From Nannocystaceae bacterium (GTDB taxonomy: Bacteria; Myxococcota_A; Polyangia; Nannocystales; Nannocystaceae), in the NCBI GenBank assembly GCA_019694555.1, contig JAIBBS010000027.1, forward strand, positions 1 through 59,668: DNA of 59,668 nt, given 5' to 3'. The position numbers and the translations under genes are program-made. Under the pieces are notes generated by a model, which did no database searches, was not told the DNA's origin, and was given only the letters and a program-made list of their open reading frames with translations. This document shows positions 44,957 to 55,212 of this stretch, piece by piece (positions within the stretch are counted from its first letter, which is position 1; each line of letters starts with the position of its first letter).

Positions 44957-46420
44957 TCACTGCTGCAGCAGCTTGAACTCGATGCGGCGGTTCTTGGCCT
45001 TGCCGGCCTTGGACTTGTTGTCCGCGATCGGCTCGTCGGGCCCGGCGCCGCGGGTCTCGATGCGGTCTGCCGCGATGCCGGCGTCGACGAGGTACTTCTT
45101 CACCGCGGCCGCGCGGCGCTGCGACAGATCGACGTTGTGCTCGCGCTTGCCGGTGCTGTCGGTGTGGCCGGAGATCTCGACCTTGACCGACTCGAACTTC
45201 TTGAGCACCGACACCGCCGCGTCGAGCGTGGCCTTGCTCGCGGGCTTGATGGTGTCCTTGTTGGTGTCGAAGAAGATGCCCTCGATGACGCCGGTGAACT
45301 TCTCGATCTCCTTGGGCACCTCGTCGGGACAACCGTCGCCGTCCTCGAAGCCGTTCTTGGTCTCGGGCTTCTCGATGCACTGGTCGACGTCGTCGAAGAT
45401 GCCGTCGCCGTCGGTGTCGCGGATCGGGCAGCCATCGGGCGCCACGCCGGGCTCGTCGATGCACTTGTCGTCCGGATCGAGGAAGCCGTCGCCGTCCTTG
45501 TCGCGGATCGGGCAGCCGTCGGGTGCGACGCCGGGCTCGTCGATGCACTTGTCGTCCGGATCGAGGAAGCCATCGCCGTCCTTGTCGCGGATCGGGCAAC
45601 CATCGGGCGCCACGCCGGGTTCGTTCACGCACTTGTCGACCGGATCGACGAAGCCGTCACCGTCGGTGTCCTTGGGCGGCGGCTTGGGCTTGTCCTTGCG
45701 GCCCAAGGTGATCGACAACCCGCCGAGGACCTCGAGGTTGCTGATCACGCCGTCCTTCACGCCGCGGCGCGCCGTGACGATGTCGCGCACGTCGACGCGC
45801 AGCGCGACGTAGCGAGACAGGAAGAACTTGAGACCGCCGCCGAAGTGCACGCTCGCGTCGACGTCGTTGCCGACCGCGAGCCGTGCGCTCGAGACCCCCA
45901 GCGCACCGGGACCCACGAGGATGAACGGCGTGATGCTGGCCAGGCCCAGCTGCGCGACCAGGTGACCGCGCACGGTCCAGAACGTCGCCGCCTGATCGGC
46001 GCTCGTGCGTCCCGGCATCGCGCCGCCCTCGAACTCGAGGCCGAAGAAGCGGCTGGGATAGAAGCCCGCGCGCAGACCCACGTCGGGCGCGAGCCGCTTG
46101 AACTGCTTGAAGCCCTGATCGGGCAGATCCAAGTTGGCCTGGAACAGCTCGAGCGTGCGCGAGGGCAGGAACACGCCGCCGTACACACCGATCTCGCCCA
46201 TGTTGCGCTCGGGCGCCCAACGCTTGATCCACCGCTGATCCTTGCGCCGGTCCTTGCCCTTGCGCGCCTTGGGTGCCTCGGGCCCGGTCGCCTCGCCCGA
46301 AGCCTTGGCCCCGCCGCTACCGAGCGAGACCTCGCCGCCGGCCGCGGGCGCGGCGTGAGCGGTACCCGACAACGCGAGCAGGGACAGTGCGAACAGCGAC
46401 GACGAAGCAGCAAGGCGCAT
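44957..46420 (-). CDS. OmpA-family outer-membrane protein with TSP3 repeats
   Basis: 487 residues from ATG 46420, with GAGG about 9 nt upstream. Sec signal MRLAASSSLFALSLLALSGTAHA. A charged linker (30-75) and a beta-barrel-like domain about 75-255 follow. Four calcium-binding thrombospondin type 3 units lie at about 258-370 (DKDGDGFLDPDDKCIDEPG and variants). The C-terminal OmpA peptidoglycan domain covers about 375-487: FFDTNKDTIKPAS, SGHTDSTGKREHNVDLSQRR, NRRIEF. It should link the outer membrane to peptidoglycan with a calcium-stiffened rod between. It follows pgm by 42 bp on the same strand. Confidence 0.93.
   Translation of the reverse strand: MRLAASSSLFALSLLALSGTAHAAPAAGGEVSLGSGGAKASGEATGPEAPKARKGKDRRKDQRWIKRWAPERNMGEIGVYGGVFLPSRTLELFQANLDLPDQGFKQFKRLAPDVGLRAGFYPSRFFGLEFEGGAMPGRTSADQAATFWTVRGHLVAQLGLASITPFILVGPGALGVSSARLAVGNDVDASVHFGGGLKFFLSRYVALRVDVRDIVTARRGVKDGVISNLEVLGGLSITLGRKDKPKPPPKDTDGDGFVDPVDKCVNEPGVAPDGCPIRDKDGDGFLDPDDKCIDEPGVAPDGCPIRDKDGDGFLDPDDKCIDEPGVAPDGCPIRDTDGDGIFDDVDQCIEKPETKNGFEDGDGCPDEVPKEIEKFTGVIEGIFFDTNKDTIKPASKATLDAAVSVLKKFESVKVEISGHTDSTGKREHNVDLSQRRAAAVKKYLVDAGIAADRIETRGAGPDEPIADNKSKAGKAKNRRIEFKLLQQ
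45319..45670 (-). repeat. 84-bp tandem repeats encoding TSP3 units
   Basis: Three 28-codon units (DxDGDGFxDPxDKCxxEPGV plus APDGCPIR) followed by a divergent fourth. The second and third encode identical protein and differ only at scattered synonymous bases, indicating recent duplication. Confidence 0.9.
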
Positions 46421-46462
46421 GGATGAGACCTCGGGCAGGGGTGACGCAGGGATTCGGTCGAC

Positions 46463-48112
46463 TCAGGAACCAGCGGCCGCGAACGCGGCGCTGACGATCT
46501 CTTGGGCTTCGCGCTGGATCCTCGCGAGGTGGTCGGGCCCGCGGAAGCTCTCCGTATAGATCTTGTACACGTCCTCGGTGCCCGATGGGCGCGCCGCGAA
46601 CCATCCGTGATCGGTCACGACCTTGAGCCCGCCGATCGGGGCATGATTCCCCGGCGCGTGGGTGAGCTTCGCGACGATTGCGTCACCTGCGAGCTCGGTC
46701 GCGGCAATTTGGGACGGCGAAAGCCGCTTGAGCGCGGCCTTCTGGGCGGCATTCGCCGGCGCGTCGATGCGCTCGTACACCGGCGCACCGAAGCGTTCGA
46801 TCAGGTCGCCGTAGTACTGCCCGGGGTCGCGGCCCAGCTTCGCGGTGATCTCGGCCGCGAGCAGGTCCAAGATGATGCCGTCCTTGTCGGTGGTCCACAC
46901 GCGACCATCGCGGCGCAGGAAGCTGGCCCCGGCCGACTCCTCGCCGCCGAAGCCGAAGCTGCCCGAGCGCAGGCCGTCGACGAACCACTTGAAGCCCACC
47001 GGCACCTCGCACAGCGTGCGACCCAGCGAGGCCGCGACGCGATCGATCATGCTGCTGCTGACCAGGGTCTTGCCGACCGCCGCCGTTGCGGGCCACTGCG
47101 GACGATTGCGGAACAGGTAGTCGATCGCGACCGAGAGGTAGTGGTTGGGGTTGAGCAGCCCGCACGAGCGCGCGACGATGCCGTGGCGGTCGTAGTCGGT
47201 GTCGTTGCCGAACGCGATGTCGAAACGATCCTTGAGCCCGACCAGCGACGCCATCGCCCACGGCGACGAGCAGTCCATGCGGATGCGACCGTCGCGATCG
47301 AGCGTCATGAATGCGAAGCGCGCGTCGATCTCGGGATTGACGACCTCGACCGCGAGCTTCCACCGCTCGGCGATCGGCGCCCAGAAGCCGATGCCGGAGC
47401 CGCCCATGGGATCCACGCCGATCCGCAGCTTGGCCGCGGCGATGGCCTCGACGTCGACGATCTGCGACAGCGCCTCGACGTAGGGCGTGACGTAGTCGTG
47501 CTGCGCCAGCAGATCCGAGGCCAGCGCCCGTGCCCGCGACACCCGGCGCACGCCGGCGAGCTCGGCGGCGAGCAGCTCGTTGGCGCGGCGCTCGATCACC
47601 GCGGTGACGTCGGTGTCCGCGGGCCCGCCGTGCGGCGGGTTGTACTTGATGCCGCCGTCCTCGGGCGGGTTGTGGCTGGGCGTGATGATGATGCCGTCGG
47701 CGAGACCGTGATCGCGGCCGCGGTTGTACTCGAGGATCGCGAACGAGGCCGCGGGCGTCGGCGTGTACGCGTCGCCGGCAGCGACGCGGATGGCGACGCC
47801 GTTGGCCGCGAGCACCTCGAGCACGGTGGTGTGCGCGGGCTCGCTGAGCCCGTGGGTGTCGCGACCGACGAACACCGGGCCGGTGATGCCCTGCTGCGCG
47901 CGCCACTCGCAGATCGCCTGCGTGATCGCCACGATGTGCGCTTCGTTGAAGCTACGCTGCAGCGAGCTGCCGCGATGACCCGAGGTGCCGAACGCGACCT
48001 TCTGCGCGCTGTCCGTCGGATCGGGCGTGTCGGTGTAGTAGGCGCTGACGAGCCGCGGCACATCGACCAACAGGTCGCGTGGCGCGGGCTTCCCTGCGAG
48101 CGGATGCGTCAT
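46463..48112 (-). CDS. pgm: Phosphoglucomutase (alpha-D-glucose phosphate-specific)
   Basis: 549 residues from ATG 48112, the length of E. coli Pgm. It interconverts glucose 1-phosphate and glucose 6-phosphate in the cytoplasm, supplying UDP-glucose and glycogen synthesis. Signatures: [12 protein letters not shown] near the N-terminus, the phosphoserine loop [16 protein letters not shown], the magnesium loop [11 protein letters not shown], sugar-binding [10 protein letters not shown] and the phosphate-binding [12 protein letters not shown] near the end. All catalytic elements are intact. TATCGT lies 7 nt before the start. Confidence 0.96.
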   Translation of the reverse strand: MTHPLAGKPAPRDLLVDVPRLVSAYYTDTPDPTDSAQKVAFGTSGHRGSSLQRSFNEAHIVAITQAICEWRAQQGITGPVFVGRDTHGLSEPAHTTVLEVLAANGVAIRVAAGDAYTPTPAASFAILEYNRGRDHGLADGIIITPSHNPPEDGGIKYNPPHGGPADTDVTAVIERRANELLAAELAGVRRVSRARALASDLLAQHDYVTPYVEALSQIVDVEAIAAAKLRIGVDPMGGSGIGFWAPIAERWKLAVEVVNPEIDARFAFMTLDRDGRIRMDCSSPWAMASLVGLKDRFDIAFGNDTDYDRHGIVARSCGLLNPNHYLSVAIDYLFRNRPQWPATAAVGKTLVSSSMIDRVAASLGRTLCEVPVGFKWFVDGLRSGSFGFGGEESAGASFLRRDGRVWTTDKDGIILDLLAAEITAKLGRDPGQYYGDLIERFGAPVYERIDAPANAAQKAALKRLSPSQIAATELAGDAIVAKLTHAPGNHAPIGGLKVVTDHGWFAARPSGTEDVYKIYTESFRGPDHLARIQREAQEIVSAAFAAAGS

Positions 48113-48119
48113 CGCGCCC

Positions 48120-48125
48120 ACGATA
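48120..48125 (-). promoter_or_regulatory. -10-like TATCGT before pgm
   Basis: TGC-TATCGT followed by 7 nt and ATG 48112 on the minus strand. Confidence 0.45.
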
Positions 48126-48285
48126 GCAGCACCGACTGCGGCCGCGCGGCCCCGAGGCGGCCCGTCGCACGCCACCGCCGGTGCAGCCACGCCCGATCCG
48201 GGACACTGCGTTCGGCATCGATCCGGGTTGCGGCCCCTGGCGCGCGGCCTCGCGCGACTGCACAGAGTCGATCGGTCCTCCTTCG

Positions 48286-49686
48286 ATGCAGCCGCCGATT
48301 TCGCTGGAGTCCGCGCGCCAGGCCGCCGCCGCTGCGCGCGGCGTGACGCCCTCGGAGCTCCTGGCGGAGCAGCTCGCCGTCGGCCCGGCGCGCGTGATCG
48401 CCGAGGGCCGCCGCAACCTGGTCATGCGCGGCCTGCCGGTCGCGACCATCGGCTCCGACCCCGGGCGCGTCACCGCGGTGTGTGCGGTCTCGGCCGCGGA
48501 GCATCCCGCGGTCGACGTGCTCGCCGCGCTCGCGTCGCAAGATCCCAGCGGCGTACTGGTGATCGAGACCGTCGACGACGCGTTCGCGTTCGAGGTCACC
48601 GCCGGTCGCCTCACCGGCGCGCGGGGCCTGGGCGCGCTCGATCAACTCGAGCCCCACGTCGCCGAGGTCCACCGTCGGCACCCCGAACGCTTCGGTCCCG
48701 CGGCCGAGCTCGGCCCCGACGCGCCGGCGTGGATGAAGGTCGCGCGCACGTTCGTGGAGGAACGCGTGCTCGATCAGCTGCAGCTGTGCCGCGCCCCCGG
48801 TGCCCGGCTCACGCTCGTGCGCGGCGACGTCGCGTGGATGGGCACGCGGCTGCCCCCGCACGTCGGACCGACGCTGGGCCACGTGCTGCTGGAGAACGCG
48901 CGCCGCATCGACGAGCGCGCCAAGGTGAACGCGGCCCTGGGCCCGCGCGACCGCCTGGTGGTGCCGCTGTCGGAGCCGGGCCCGCGACCGCCGAGCAAGC
49001 CCGCGCCGCAACAGGGCGACGCAGAGGCGTGGGACTTCTTCTCGGATCCGGATCCCGCGGCGCTGGCCGAGTGGGACGACGCGCTGCTGGTGTGGTCGCT
49101 GTGCGACGGCAGCTCGTCGATCGCAGAGATCGTGGACGCCGCGATGATCGGCGAGTTCCGGGCGCTGCTGGCCCTGCGCACCCTCGTGGTCGCGCGCCAC
49201 GTGGTGCTGGTCGAGCCGCGGCCGTCGGCGCCGCCCGCGAGCGAATCGGGCGCGCAGGTGGTGCAGCTGCACGCGATCGTGCCGGGCTTGCCCACGCCGG
49301 CGCCGGTCGAGCCCGAGCCCGAGACCAGCTACTCGCTCGTGCTCAAGAAGCCGCGCAAGCGCACCCGCCCGCCGGAACCACCGTCGCCGCAACCGCCGGC
49401 GCTCGATCTGCACGCGCCGGCCCCACGCGCCCCGGCACCGCGCGCGCCGACACCACCACCGCCGCAACCGCCGGCCGAAGCACTCGACGTCGCACCCACG
49501 CCGATGCCCGCGCCGGCGGTGCCCGTCGCCGCGCCCGCGGTCGAACGCGAAGCGCCGGTCGCGGCTGCGACCATGGTCGCAGCGCGCGTGCTCGACCGTG
49601 CGTTGCCCAGCGCGACCATGGTGATGATCGTGCTGGGCGCGACCGGTGTGGTCGCGACCGTGGCCGCCGCGATCGCGCTGCTGTGA
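48286..49686 (+). CDS. DUF4388-like (PATAN) protein with Pro-rich linker and C-terminal membrane anchor
   Basis: 466 residues from ATG 48286; GTG 48181 is an upstream alternative without better support. Residues about 60-130 ([37 protein letters not shown]) resemble the DUF4388/PATAN fold found in myxobacterial regulators. About 255-320 ([40 protein letters not shown]) resembles the helical module that usually follows it. A Pro/Ala-rich stretch of about 110 residues leads to one C-terminal helix ([20 protein letters not shown]), suggesting a tail-anchored inner-membrane protein. PATAN domains are thought to mediate protein interactions in signalling. It is divergent from pgm. Confidence 0.62.
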   Translation: MQPPISLESARQAAAAARGVTPSELLAEQLAVGPARVIAEGRRNLVMRGLPVATIGSDPGRVTAVCAVSAAEHPAVDVLAALASQDPSGVLVIETVDDAFAFEVTAGRLTGARGLGALDQLEPHVAEVHRRHPERFGPAAELGPDAPAWMKVARTFVEERVLDQLQLCRAPGARLTLVRGDVAWMGTRLPPHVGPTLGHVLLENARRIDERAKVNAALGPRDRLVVPLSEPGPRPPSKPAPQQGDAEAWDFFSDPDPAALAEWDDALLVWSLCDGSSSIAEIVDAAMIGEFRALLALRTLVVARHVVLVEPRPSAPPASESGAQVVQLHAIVPGLPTPAPVEPEPETSYSLVLKKPRKRTRPPEPPSPQPPALDLHAPAPRAPAPRAPTPPPPQPPAEALDVAPTPMPAPAVPVAAPAVEREAPVAAATMVAARVLDRALPSATMVMIVLGATGVVATVAAAIALL

Positions 49687-49698
49687 TCGCCGCGGCGA

Positions 49699-50862
49699 CT
49701 ACATGCACCACGAGCCGAAGCTGCCGCCGCCGTTGCACTCGAAGATGACGTTGCCGGCCGAGCAGATGCCCGTGCCGTAGACGAACGAGTAGTTGTCCGG
49801 ACACATCGCCCCCGGCACGCCGGCGGCATTGCTGTCACTGCAGGTGGTCTGGTTCAACATGCATCCGCCGCCCATGCACACGTTGCAGGCGGTGATCGCA
49901 TGGTTGGAGTTCTCGCAGTCGGCCTGGCCCTGCGAGCACCAGAACGTCGCGCCGGTGGGGCACATCACCTGGGGATTGAAGGTGTAGCAGAAGTCTTCGG
50001 TGGCACAGTCACCGCTGCAGCCGTCGTTGTCGATCAGGTTGCCGTCGTCGCAGCCCTCGCCGAACTGCACGAAGGTGTCGCCGCACGCCGCGTCGTTGCA
50101 CGCCGCGGTGCACAGATCCTCGTTGTCCTGGTCGCCGTCGTCGCACTGTTCCATGCCGGCCCAGACCACACCGTCGCCGCAGAACGCCGCCGTGCAATCG
50201 TTCTTGCACTCGTCGGTGTTGACGACGTTGGCGTCGTCGCACTCCTCGACCCCGTCCCAGACCACGCCGTCGCCACACTCGGCCTCGGTGCAGTCGTTGC
50301 GGCACGCGTCGTCGTCGAGCGGGTTGCCGTCGTCGCAGTCCTCGCCCGGACCGCCGATCACGCCGTCGCCGCAGACGTTCTCGGTGCAGTCGACGTGGCA
50401 CGCGTCGGCGTCCTCGCGGTTGCCGTCGTCGCAGTCCTCGACGCCGGCGTACACGAAACCATCGCCGCACGCGGCGTCGTGGCACTGCACGCAGGCGTCG
50501 TCGTCGTCGGGATTTCCGTCCTCGCAGTCCTCACCGGGATCGAGCACACCGTTGCCGCAGTTCGGATCGGCGGTGTCCGAGTCGGTCGCGGTGCCGGTGC
50601 TCACGTCGGTGTCGCTCGCGCTCGCGCTCGCGCTCGCGGTCGCGCTCGCGCCGGTCGCCGAGTTGCTCGCCGATCCCATCGTGCCCGCGGTCGCGCTGCT
50701 GTCGGCGCTGCCCATGGTCGCGGAGCCTTCGCCCATGCTGGTGCCGCTGCCGTCGCCGGAGCCGCCGCCGGTACCGGACTCGGTGGGGGCGAAACAACCA
50801 GAGCACAGCACCGCGACCAGGGGCCAACCCCGCTTCACACCACGCACGGCAAGGGCACGCAT
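49699..50862 (-). CDS. Lipoprotein with six myxobacterial Cys-rich repeats
   Basis: 387 residues from ATG 50862, preferred over ATG 50880 because GACACT lies 6 nt before it and the signal is compact ([11 protein letters not shown]). A Ser/Ala/Gly/Thr spacer of about 75 residues ([15 protein letters not shown]) leads to six tandem units of the type [17 protein letters not shown] with D-x-C and C at the end, the repeat described from Myxococcus Cys-rich surface proteins. The C-terminal 110 residues ([19 protein letters not shown] to SWCM) hold about 14 more Cys. The repeats may bind calcium through their DDGN loops (inference). Role probably adhesion or surface structure. Confidence 0.88.
   Translation of the reverse strand: MRALAVRGVKRGWPLVAVLCSGCFAPTESGTGGGSGDGSGTSMGEGSATMGSADSSATAGTMGSASNSATGASATASASASASDTDVSTGTATDSDTADPNCGNGVLDPGEDCEDGNPDDDDACVQCHDAACGDGFVYAGVEDCDDGNREDADACHVDCTENVCGDGVIGGPGEDCDDGNPLDDDACRNDCTEAECGDGVVWDGVEECDDANVVNTDECKNDCTAAFCGDGVVWAGMEQCDDGDQDNEDLCTAACNDAACGDTFVQFGEGCDDGNLIDNDGCSGDCATEDFCYTFNPQVMCPTGATFWCSQGQADCENSNHAITACNVCMGGGCMLNQTTCSDSNAAGVPGAMCPDNYSFVYGTGICSAGNVIFECNGGGSFGSWCM
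50015..50559 (-). repeat. Six tandem Cys-rich repeat units
   Basis: Units of about 30-35 codons starting CGNG/CGDG/CGDT, each with EECDDGN-like and D-x-C elements; the fifth and sixth are the most divergent. Confidence 0.85.
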
Positions 50863-51233
50863 GGTCACAGTGTCCGGCATCGCGGGCGCGCTCGTCGAGC
50901 GGTTCGGTCACGGGCGCGATCGCGCTGCACGCCGCGCGATGTGGCCACGCGGACACGCGCCCGGGGGCGCGACGCCGGCGTCGGTGAGGCGGCTAGCAAA
51001 TTGCTGCGGCTTTGGGCCCCGGCTCACGCGCGCCGATGCCCGCGGAGCGGACATGGCAGCGCCGCGGACACGCAGCGATGCGCGAGGGTCCGCGAGGGTC
51101 CGCGAGGGTCGAGCGCTCGAGCGCGGCCGATCGAGCAACCCCTGCGCCGACGCAACCAGGGCGTCCGTCCCGCGTGAACCGAACGGCGCGCGGCGGCACC
51201 TGCGAGACACACCCCATGTTAGAAATGGGCTCG
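50863..51233. other. Divergent intergenic region with a 10-bp triplet repeat
   Basis: 371 bp between the Cys-repeat lipoprotein and DUF1592 genes. It contains the direct repeats at 51081-51110 and the palindrome GCGCTCGAGCGC at 51113-51124. No supported gene. Confidence 0.6.
51081..51110 (+). repeat. Three perfect 10-bp direct repeats
   Basis: CGCGAGGGTC three times without interruption, followed 2 bp later by a 12-bp palindrome. A 10-bp period puts each copy on the same DNA face, as in activator arrays. The copies could bind a regulator of either flanking gene. Confidence 0.8.
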
Positions 51234-52922
51234 ATGCGGAAGGCGGCGGCGATGGCGAGGCCCGTGATCGCGACTCCCATGGTGCTGTGGCTGGCGCTCG
51301 CCGCTGCGGCCTGCCGCGACGGCGGCGGCAAGGGCGACGAAGCCGGCGAGTCCGGCTCCGCCAGCACCGGTGGCAGCGGCAGCGCCACCGACACCGCCGC
51401 AGACTCGACGACCGGCGACGTCCCGCCCGAGCAGGACACGATCGCACGCGTCGGCATGCGTCGGCTGACGCGCTACGAGTTCGACAACGTCGTGCGCGAC
51501 ATCCTGCTCGACGACTCGCGTCCGGCGGCGCAGCTGTTGCCCGAGGACCCGCGCACGCCGTTCGACAACGACTACACGCTGCAGGTGGTCTCGCAGCCGC
51601 TGGTCGACGGCATCGAGGTGTTGGCCAAGGAAGCCGCCGAGCGCCTGCTCGCGGACACCGACAAGCGCGACACCGTGGTCGGCTGCCAGCCCAGCGGCGC
51701 CGACGACGAGACCTGCATGCGGGACTTCGTCACGCGCTTCGGCCGGCTCGCGCTGCGCCGCCCGCTCGAGGCCGCCGAGGTCGACGACTTCACCGCGCTC
51801 GCGCTCGACTACGCCGGCCAGGGCGAGGACTTCTACGTCGGCGTCGAGGTCGTGATCCGGGCGATGCTGCAGGACGCGGAGTTCGTCTACCGCATCGAGC
51901 TCGGCACCCCGGTCGAGGATCAACCCGGCGTGTTCGCGCTGTCGCGCTACGAGCTCGCCAGCCGCATGTCGTTCTTCCTGCTGGGCACCACGCCCGACGC
52001 GGCGCTGCTCGACGCCGCCGAGGCCGGCGAGCTCGACACCGCCGACGGCGTGCGCGCACGGGCGCAGATGCTGCTGACGGATCCGCGCGCGCACGAGCAC
52101 GTCGATCGCTTCCACTCGCTGTGGCTGGGCTACGCCGAGCTGCCGCACCCGCAGGATCTCACCAACGCGATGCGCACCGAGACCGCGGCGCTGGTCGAGC
52201 GCGTGGTGTTCGAGGACAAGGCCAGCTGGCTCGAGCTGTTCACCGCGACCGAGACGTACATCGACGCGCTGTTGGCCGAGCAGTACGGCCTGCCCGCGCC
52301 GGCCGATGGCGCGGCGTGGGTGCCCTACGGCGACACCGGTCGCATGGGCATCCTCTCGCACGGTTCGTTCCTGTCGGTCGCGGCCAACGTCGGCGACACC
52401 AGCCCCACCAAGCGCGGCAAGTTCATCCGCGAGCAGCTGATGTGCCAGCCGATCCCACCGCCACCACCGAACGTGATGGCCGACAACGGCCCCGACCCCG
52501 GCGCCGCGGAGTGCAAGGTCGATCGCTACCAGGTGCACGCGGTCGCCAGCTGTGCCGGCTGTCACGATCAGATGGACCCGATCGGCTTCGGTCTCGAGAA
52601 CTACGACCGCGCGGGTCAGTTCCGCACCCACGACATCGACAACGAGGCCTGCGTCATCGACGGCGAGGGCGAGATCTCCGGCGTGGGCACGTTCAACGGC
52701 CCCGCGGAGCTGTCGCAGCTGCTGATCGACAACGACCTGCTCGACGGCTGCGTGACGCAGCAGAGCTACCGCTTCGCGCTGGGCCGCGAGCTGACCGCGG
52801 ACGATGCGGCCTTCGTGGCCACGCTCGACGAGGACTTCGCCGCCGCCGACACCCGCTTCGACGAGCTGCTCATCGCGGTGGTCAGCAACCCCGCCTTCGC
52901 CTACCGCCGGGAGGATGGCTGA
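51234..52922 (+). CDS. DUF1587/1595/1592/1588/1585 lipoprotein
   Basis: 562 residues from ATG 51234 (TAGAAA is 8 nt upstream); ATG 51252, with GGAAGG before it, is an alternative. Signal ending LALAAAAC, then a Gly/Ser/Thr spacer. Segments in order: RVGMRRLTRYEFDNVVRDIL (DUF1587), RFGRLALRRPLEAAEV (DUF1595), SRYELASRMSFFLLGTTPD (DUF1592), GILSHGSFLSVAANVG with TSPTKRGKFIREQLMCQ (DUF1588), and SYRFALGRELTADD with VVSNPAFAYR (DUF1585). ASCAGCHDQMDPIGFGLENY carries one CxxCH that could bind heme. These proteins occur with DUF1552 partners in planctomycetes and myxobacteria; their function is unknown. Confidence 0.92.
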   Translation: MRKAAAMARPVIATPMVLWLALAAAACRDGGGKGDEAGESGSASTGGSGSATDTAADSTTGDVPPEQDTIARVGMRRLTRYEFDNVVRDILLDDSRPAAQLLPEDPRTPFDNDYTLQVVSQPLVDGIEVLAKEAAERLLADTDKRDTVVGCQPSGADDETCMRDFVTRFGRLALRRPLEAAEVDDFTALALDYAGQGEDFYVGVEVVIRAMLQDAEFVYRIELGTPVEDQPGVFALSRYELASRMSFFLLGTTPDAALLDAAEAGELDTADGVRARAQMLLTDPRAHEHVDRFHSLWLGYAELPHPQDLTNAMRTETAALVERVVFEDKASWLELFTATETYIDALLAEQYGLPAPADGAAWVPYGDTGRMGILSHGSFLSVAANVGDTSPTKRGKFIREQLMCQPIPPPPPNVMADNGPDPGAAECKVDRYQVHAVASCAGCHDQMDPIGFGLENYDRAGQFRTHDIDNEACVIDGEGEISGVGTFNGPAELSQLLIDNDLLDGCVTQQSYRFALGRELTADDAAFVATLDEDFAAADTRFDELLIAVVSNPAFAYRREDG

Positions 52923-52925
52923 ACC

Positions 52926-54413
52926 ATGCGACGCGTACGACTCCCTCGACGCACGTTCCTGCGCGGCCTCGGCGGCGCCATGGTCGGTCTGCCGCTGCTC
53001 GACGCGATGCTCGACGATCACGGCGTCGCACTCGCGGGCGGTGGCGCGTTGCCCTCGCGCTTCGTGCTGTTGTTCGGCGGCCTCGCGCTGGGCTGCGACT
53101 CGGGCCCGCAACCCAACAACGTCGTGCCCGCGGCGACCGGGGCGAACTATCCCCTGGGTGCCGGCATCGCGCCGTTCGGCGACTACGAGGACGTGCGCCA
53201 GCAGATCTCGGTGGTCTCGGGGCTGTCGATCCCGTGCCAGCCGGTGTTCGGCGATCCGATCCCGCCCGGCGGCCGCGGCATCAACTTCCACGCCCACACC
53301 AACCCGATCTTCACCGGCACGGCCAACCTCATGCCGGCGCCGCTCGAGTCGCACGACTACCGCGTGACCAACTGGAGCTCGGACCAGCTGGTCGCCGACG
53401 CGATCGCGGGTGACACCACGTTCAAGTCGCTGCAGTACCGCGCGCAGGCGCTGCTCTACAACTCGGGCGTGGGCCCGTACTACCGCGACCTGATGTCGTG
53501 GCGACTCGACGACCAGGGCCAGCCGGTGCCGCTGTACCCCGTGGCGAGCCCGCGCCAGGCCTACGACACGCTGTTCCTGGGCTTCGTGCCCGACGATCCG
53601 GTCGAGGCCGCGAAGAAGGCCTTCGAGCTCAAGAAGCGCCGCAGCGTGCTCGACCTGGTCGACCGCCGCATGAGCGGCATGCTCGATCGGCTCGGCAGCA
53701 ACGACAAGATCAAGCTCGAGCAGCACTACGACGCGATCCGCAACATCGAGAACCTGCTCGACAACCTGCCGCCCGAGCCCGAGGGCGCGTGCATGATGCT
53801 CGAGGATCCGGGCGACGACCCGCCGCTGGGTGGCGCCTTCACCGGCGACGATCCCAACGCCTACGACGTCAACGCCGGCTACTCCGGCGAGGAGACGCGC
53901 ATCCGCGTGTTGACGGATCTGCTGCACATGGCGCTGGTCTGCGATCTGACCCGCGTGGCCACGTTCATGCACACGATGATCCAGTCGTTCATGAACGTCG
54001 CGCAGATCACCGGCCACCAGTACGCGATGCACGACATGAGTCACGGCGGCCAGACCGTGCAGTACAACGACGTCATCGCCTGGCACATGAACCACTTCGC
54101 GTACTTCGTCGCGAAGCTGCGCGACACCCCCGAGGGCACCGGCTCGCTGCTCGACAACTGCGCCGTCGTCTACATGATGGAAGCCGGCGGCGGCTACGGC
54201 TACGAGAGCGGCGCACCGTGGGCGGTGCACTCGACCGACAACATGTGCTGGTTCGTGGCCGGCGGCGCCGGCGGACTCGTGCAGGGCCAGCACATCGTCG
54301 CGCCCGCGAACGCGGACCACACCGCGAACGTGCTCATCTCGGCGATGCGCGCGGTCGGAGTCGATTCCGATCTCGGCGATGTGTCGGGGCACATCCCGGC
54401 GCTGTTCGGCTGA
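52926..54413 (+). CDS. DUF1552 protein with Tat signal
   Basis: 495 residues, 3 bp after the DUF1592 gene, so one operon. The twin-arginine signal RRTFLRGLGGAMVGLPLLDA indicates export folded. Diagnostic segments: GINFHAHTNPIFTGTANL, SLQYRAQALLY, RRSVLDLVDRRMSGMLDRLG, MALVCDLTRVATFM, MHDMSHGG and GAPWAVHSTDNM. DUF1552 belongs near the alkaline-phosphatase/sulfatase-like DUF1501 group by context; several His and Asp could bind metal. The pair probably forms a periplasmic or surface enzyme complex of unknown substrate. Confidence 0.93.
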   Translation: MRRVRLPRRTFLRGLGGAMVGLPLLDAMLDDHGVALAGGGALPSRFVLLFGGLALGCDSGPQPNNVVPAATGANYPLGAGIAPFGDYEDVRQQISVVSGLSIPCQPVFGDPIPPGGRGINFHAHTNPIFTGTANLMPAPLESHDYRVTNWSSDQLVADAIAGDTTFKSLQYRAQALLYNSGVGPYYRDLMSWRLDDQGQPVPLYPVASPRQAYDTLFLGFVPDDPVEAAKKAFELKKRRSVLDLVDRRMSGMLDRLGSNDKIKLEQHYDAIRNIENLLDNLPPEPEGACMMLEDPGDDPPLGGAFTGDDPNAYDVNAGYSGEETRIRVLTDLLHMALVCDLTRVATFMHTMIQSFMNVAQITGHQYAMHDMSHGGQTVQYNDVIAWHMNHFAYFVAKLRDTPEGTGSLLDNCAVVYMMEAGGGYGYESGAPWAVHSTDNMCWFVAGGAGGLVQGQHIVAPANADHTANVLISAMRAVGVDSDLGDVSGHIPALFG

Positions 54414-54609
54414 GACACCATCGGCGAATGCTCGCGGTCTCTCCGCGCGGAGCGACCGCGACCGTGACCGGCTCGTCCGGACGCGGGAAGACGACGCGGA
54501 GCGGCTTCTGCATGGACTGGTGCGCCCGGACCCCGACACCGGGCCTCGCCGCCGGAGCTCGCGAGGGCCTCGCCGCCGCCGCGGCTGCGCGGCTTCGAGG
54601 ACCGTGTGC

Positions 54610-54615
54610 TACGGT
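54610..54615 (+). promoter_or_regulatory. -10-like TACGGT before the second ECF sigma gene
   Basis: TGC-TACGGT followed by 6 nt and GTG 54622; nearly the same layout as at 545-557 (TGC-TACCAT, 6 nt, GTG). Confidence 0.5.
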
Positions 54616-54621
54616 CACGAC

Positions 54622-55212
54622 GTGAGCGACGATCACGCGCTCCTGGAGTCGTGGCGCGGCGGCGACACGCGAGCCGGCGCGGCGCTGCTGCAGCGCTACT
54701 CGCCGATGGTGGCGCGCTTCTTCCAGAGCAAGCTCGGCGACGACATCGACGACCTCGTGCAGCAGACCTTCGCCGACGTCGTGCGTGCGCGCGACACGGT
54801 CTCGCCCGACGGCTTCCGCGCGTACCTGCTCGCGGTCGCGCGGCACCGACTCGTGGATCAGCTGCGCAAGAAGTCCAGCCGACCCGAGGCGTTCGACCTC
54901 GCGGCGGTGTCGGTCGAGGATCTGCGCACCTCGGTCAGCCAACGCCTCGCCCGCGATGAACGACGCGCGGCGATGCTCACGGCCCTGCGCAGCCTCTCGC
55001 TCGAGTTCCAGATGGTGCTCGAGCTGACCTACTGGGAGGACCTCTCGGGCGCCGAGATCGCGGTCGTGCTCGGGGTCTCGCCCCACACGGTGCGCAGCCG
55101 ACTGTCGCGGGCCCGCGCCGCGCTGCGCAACGCGCTGCGGCCCAACGAGATCGCAGACGGGTCGATCACTCCTGCCGCGCTCGCGCGCGACCTGTCCACG
55201 CACGACCCATGA
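54622..55212 (+). CDS. ECF-family RNA polymerase sigma factor
   Basis: 196 residues from GTG 54622. Region 2 about 15-80: LQRYSPMVARFFQSKLGDDI, DLVQQTFADVVRAR, FRAYLLAVARHRLVDQLR. Region 4 about 110-165: LRSLSLEFQMVLELTYWEDL, SGAEIAVVLGVSPHTVRSRL. It is shorter at the C-terminus than the sigma factor at 4533-5171 but shares its pattern (YWE-x-L/M-S before the HTH). The stop overlaps the kinase ATG as ATGA, so the two are translationally coupled and no anti-sigma gene is present; the kinase is the likely controller. Confidence 0.93.
   Translation: MSDDHALLESWRGGDTRAGAALLQRYSPMVARFFQSKLGDDIDDLVQQTFADVVRARDTVSPDGFRAYLLAVARHRLVDQLRKKSSRPEAFDLAAVSVEDLRTSVSQRLARDERRAAMLTALRSLSLEFQMVLELTYWEDLSGAEIAVVLGVSPHTVRSRLSRARAALRNALRPNEIADGSITPAALARDLSTHDP

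Noticed and set aside
45319..45670. Possible CRISPR-like periodic repeat
   Set aside because: 84-bp units are in-frame protein repeats (TSP3) with no spacers.
50015..50559. Periodic DNA repeat suggestive of an array
   Set aside because: It is the coding of six Cys-rich protein units.
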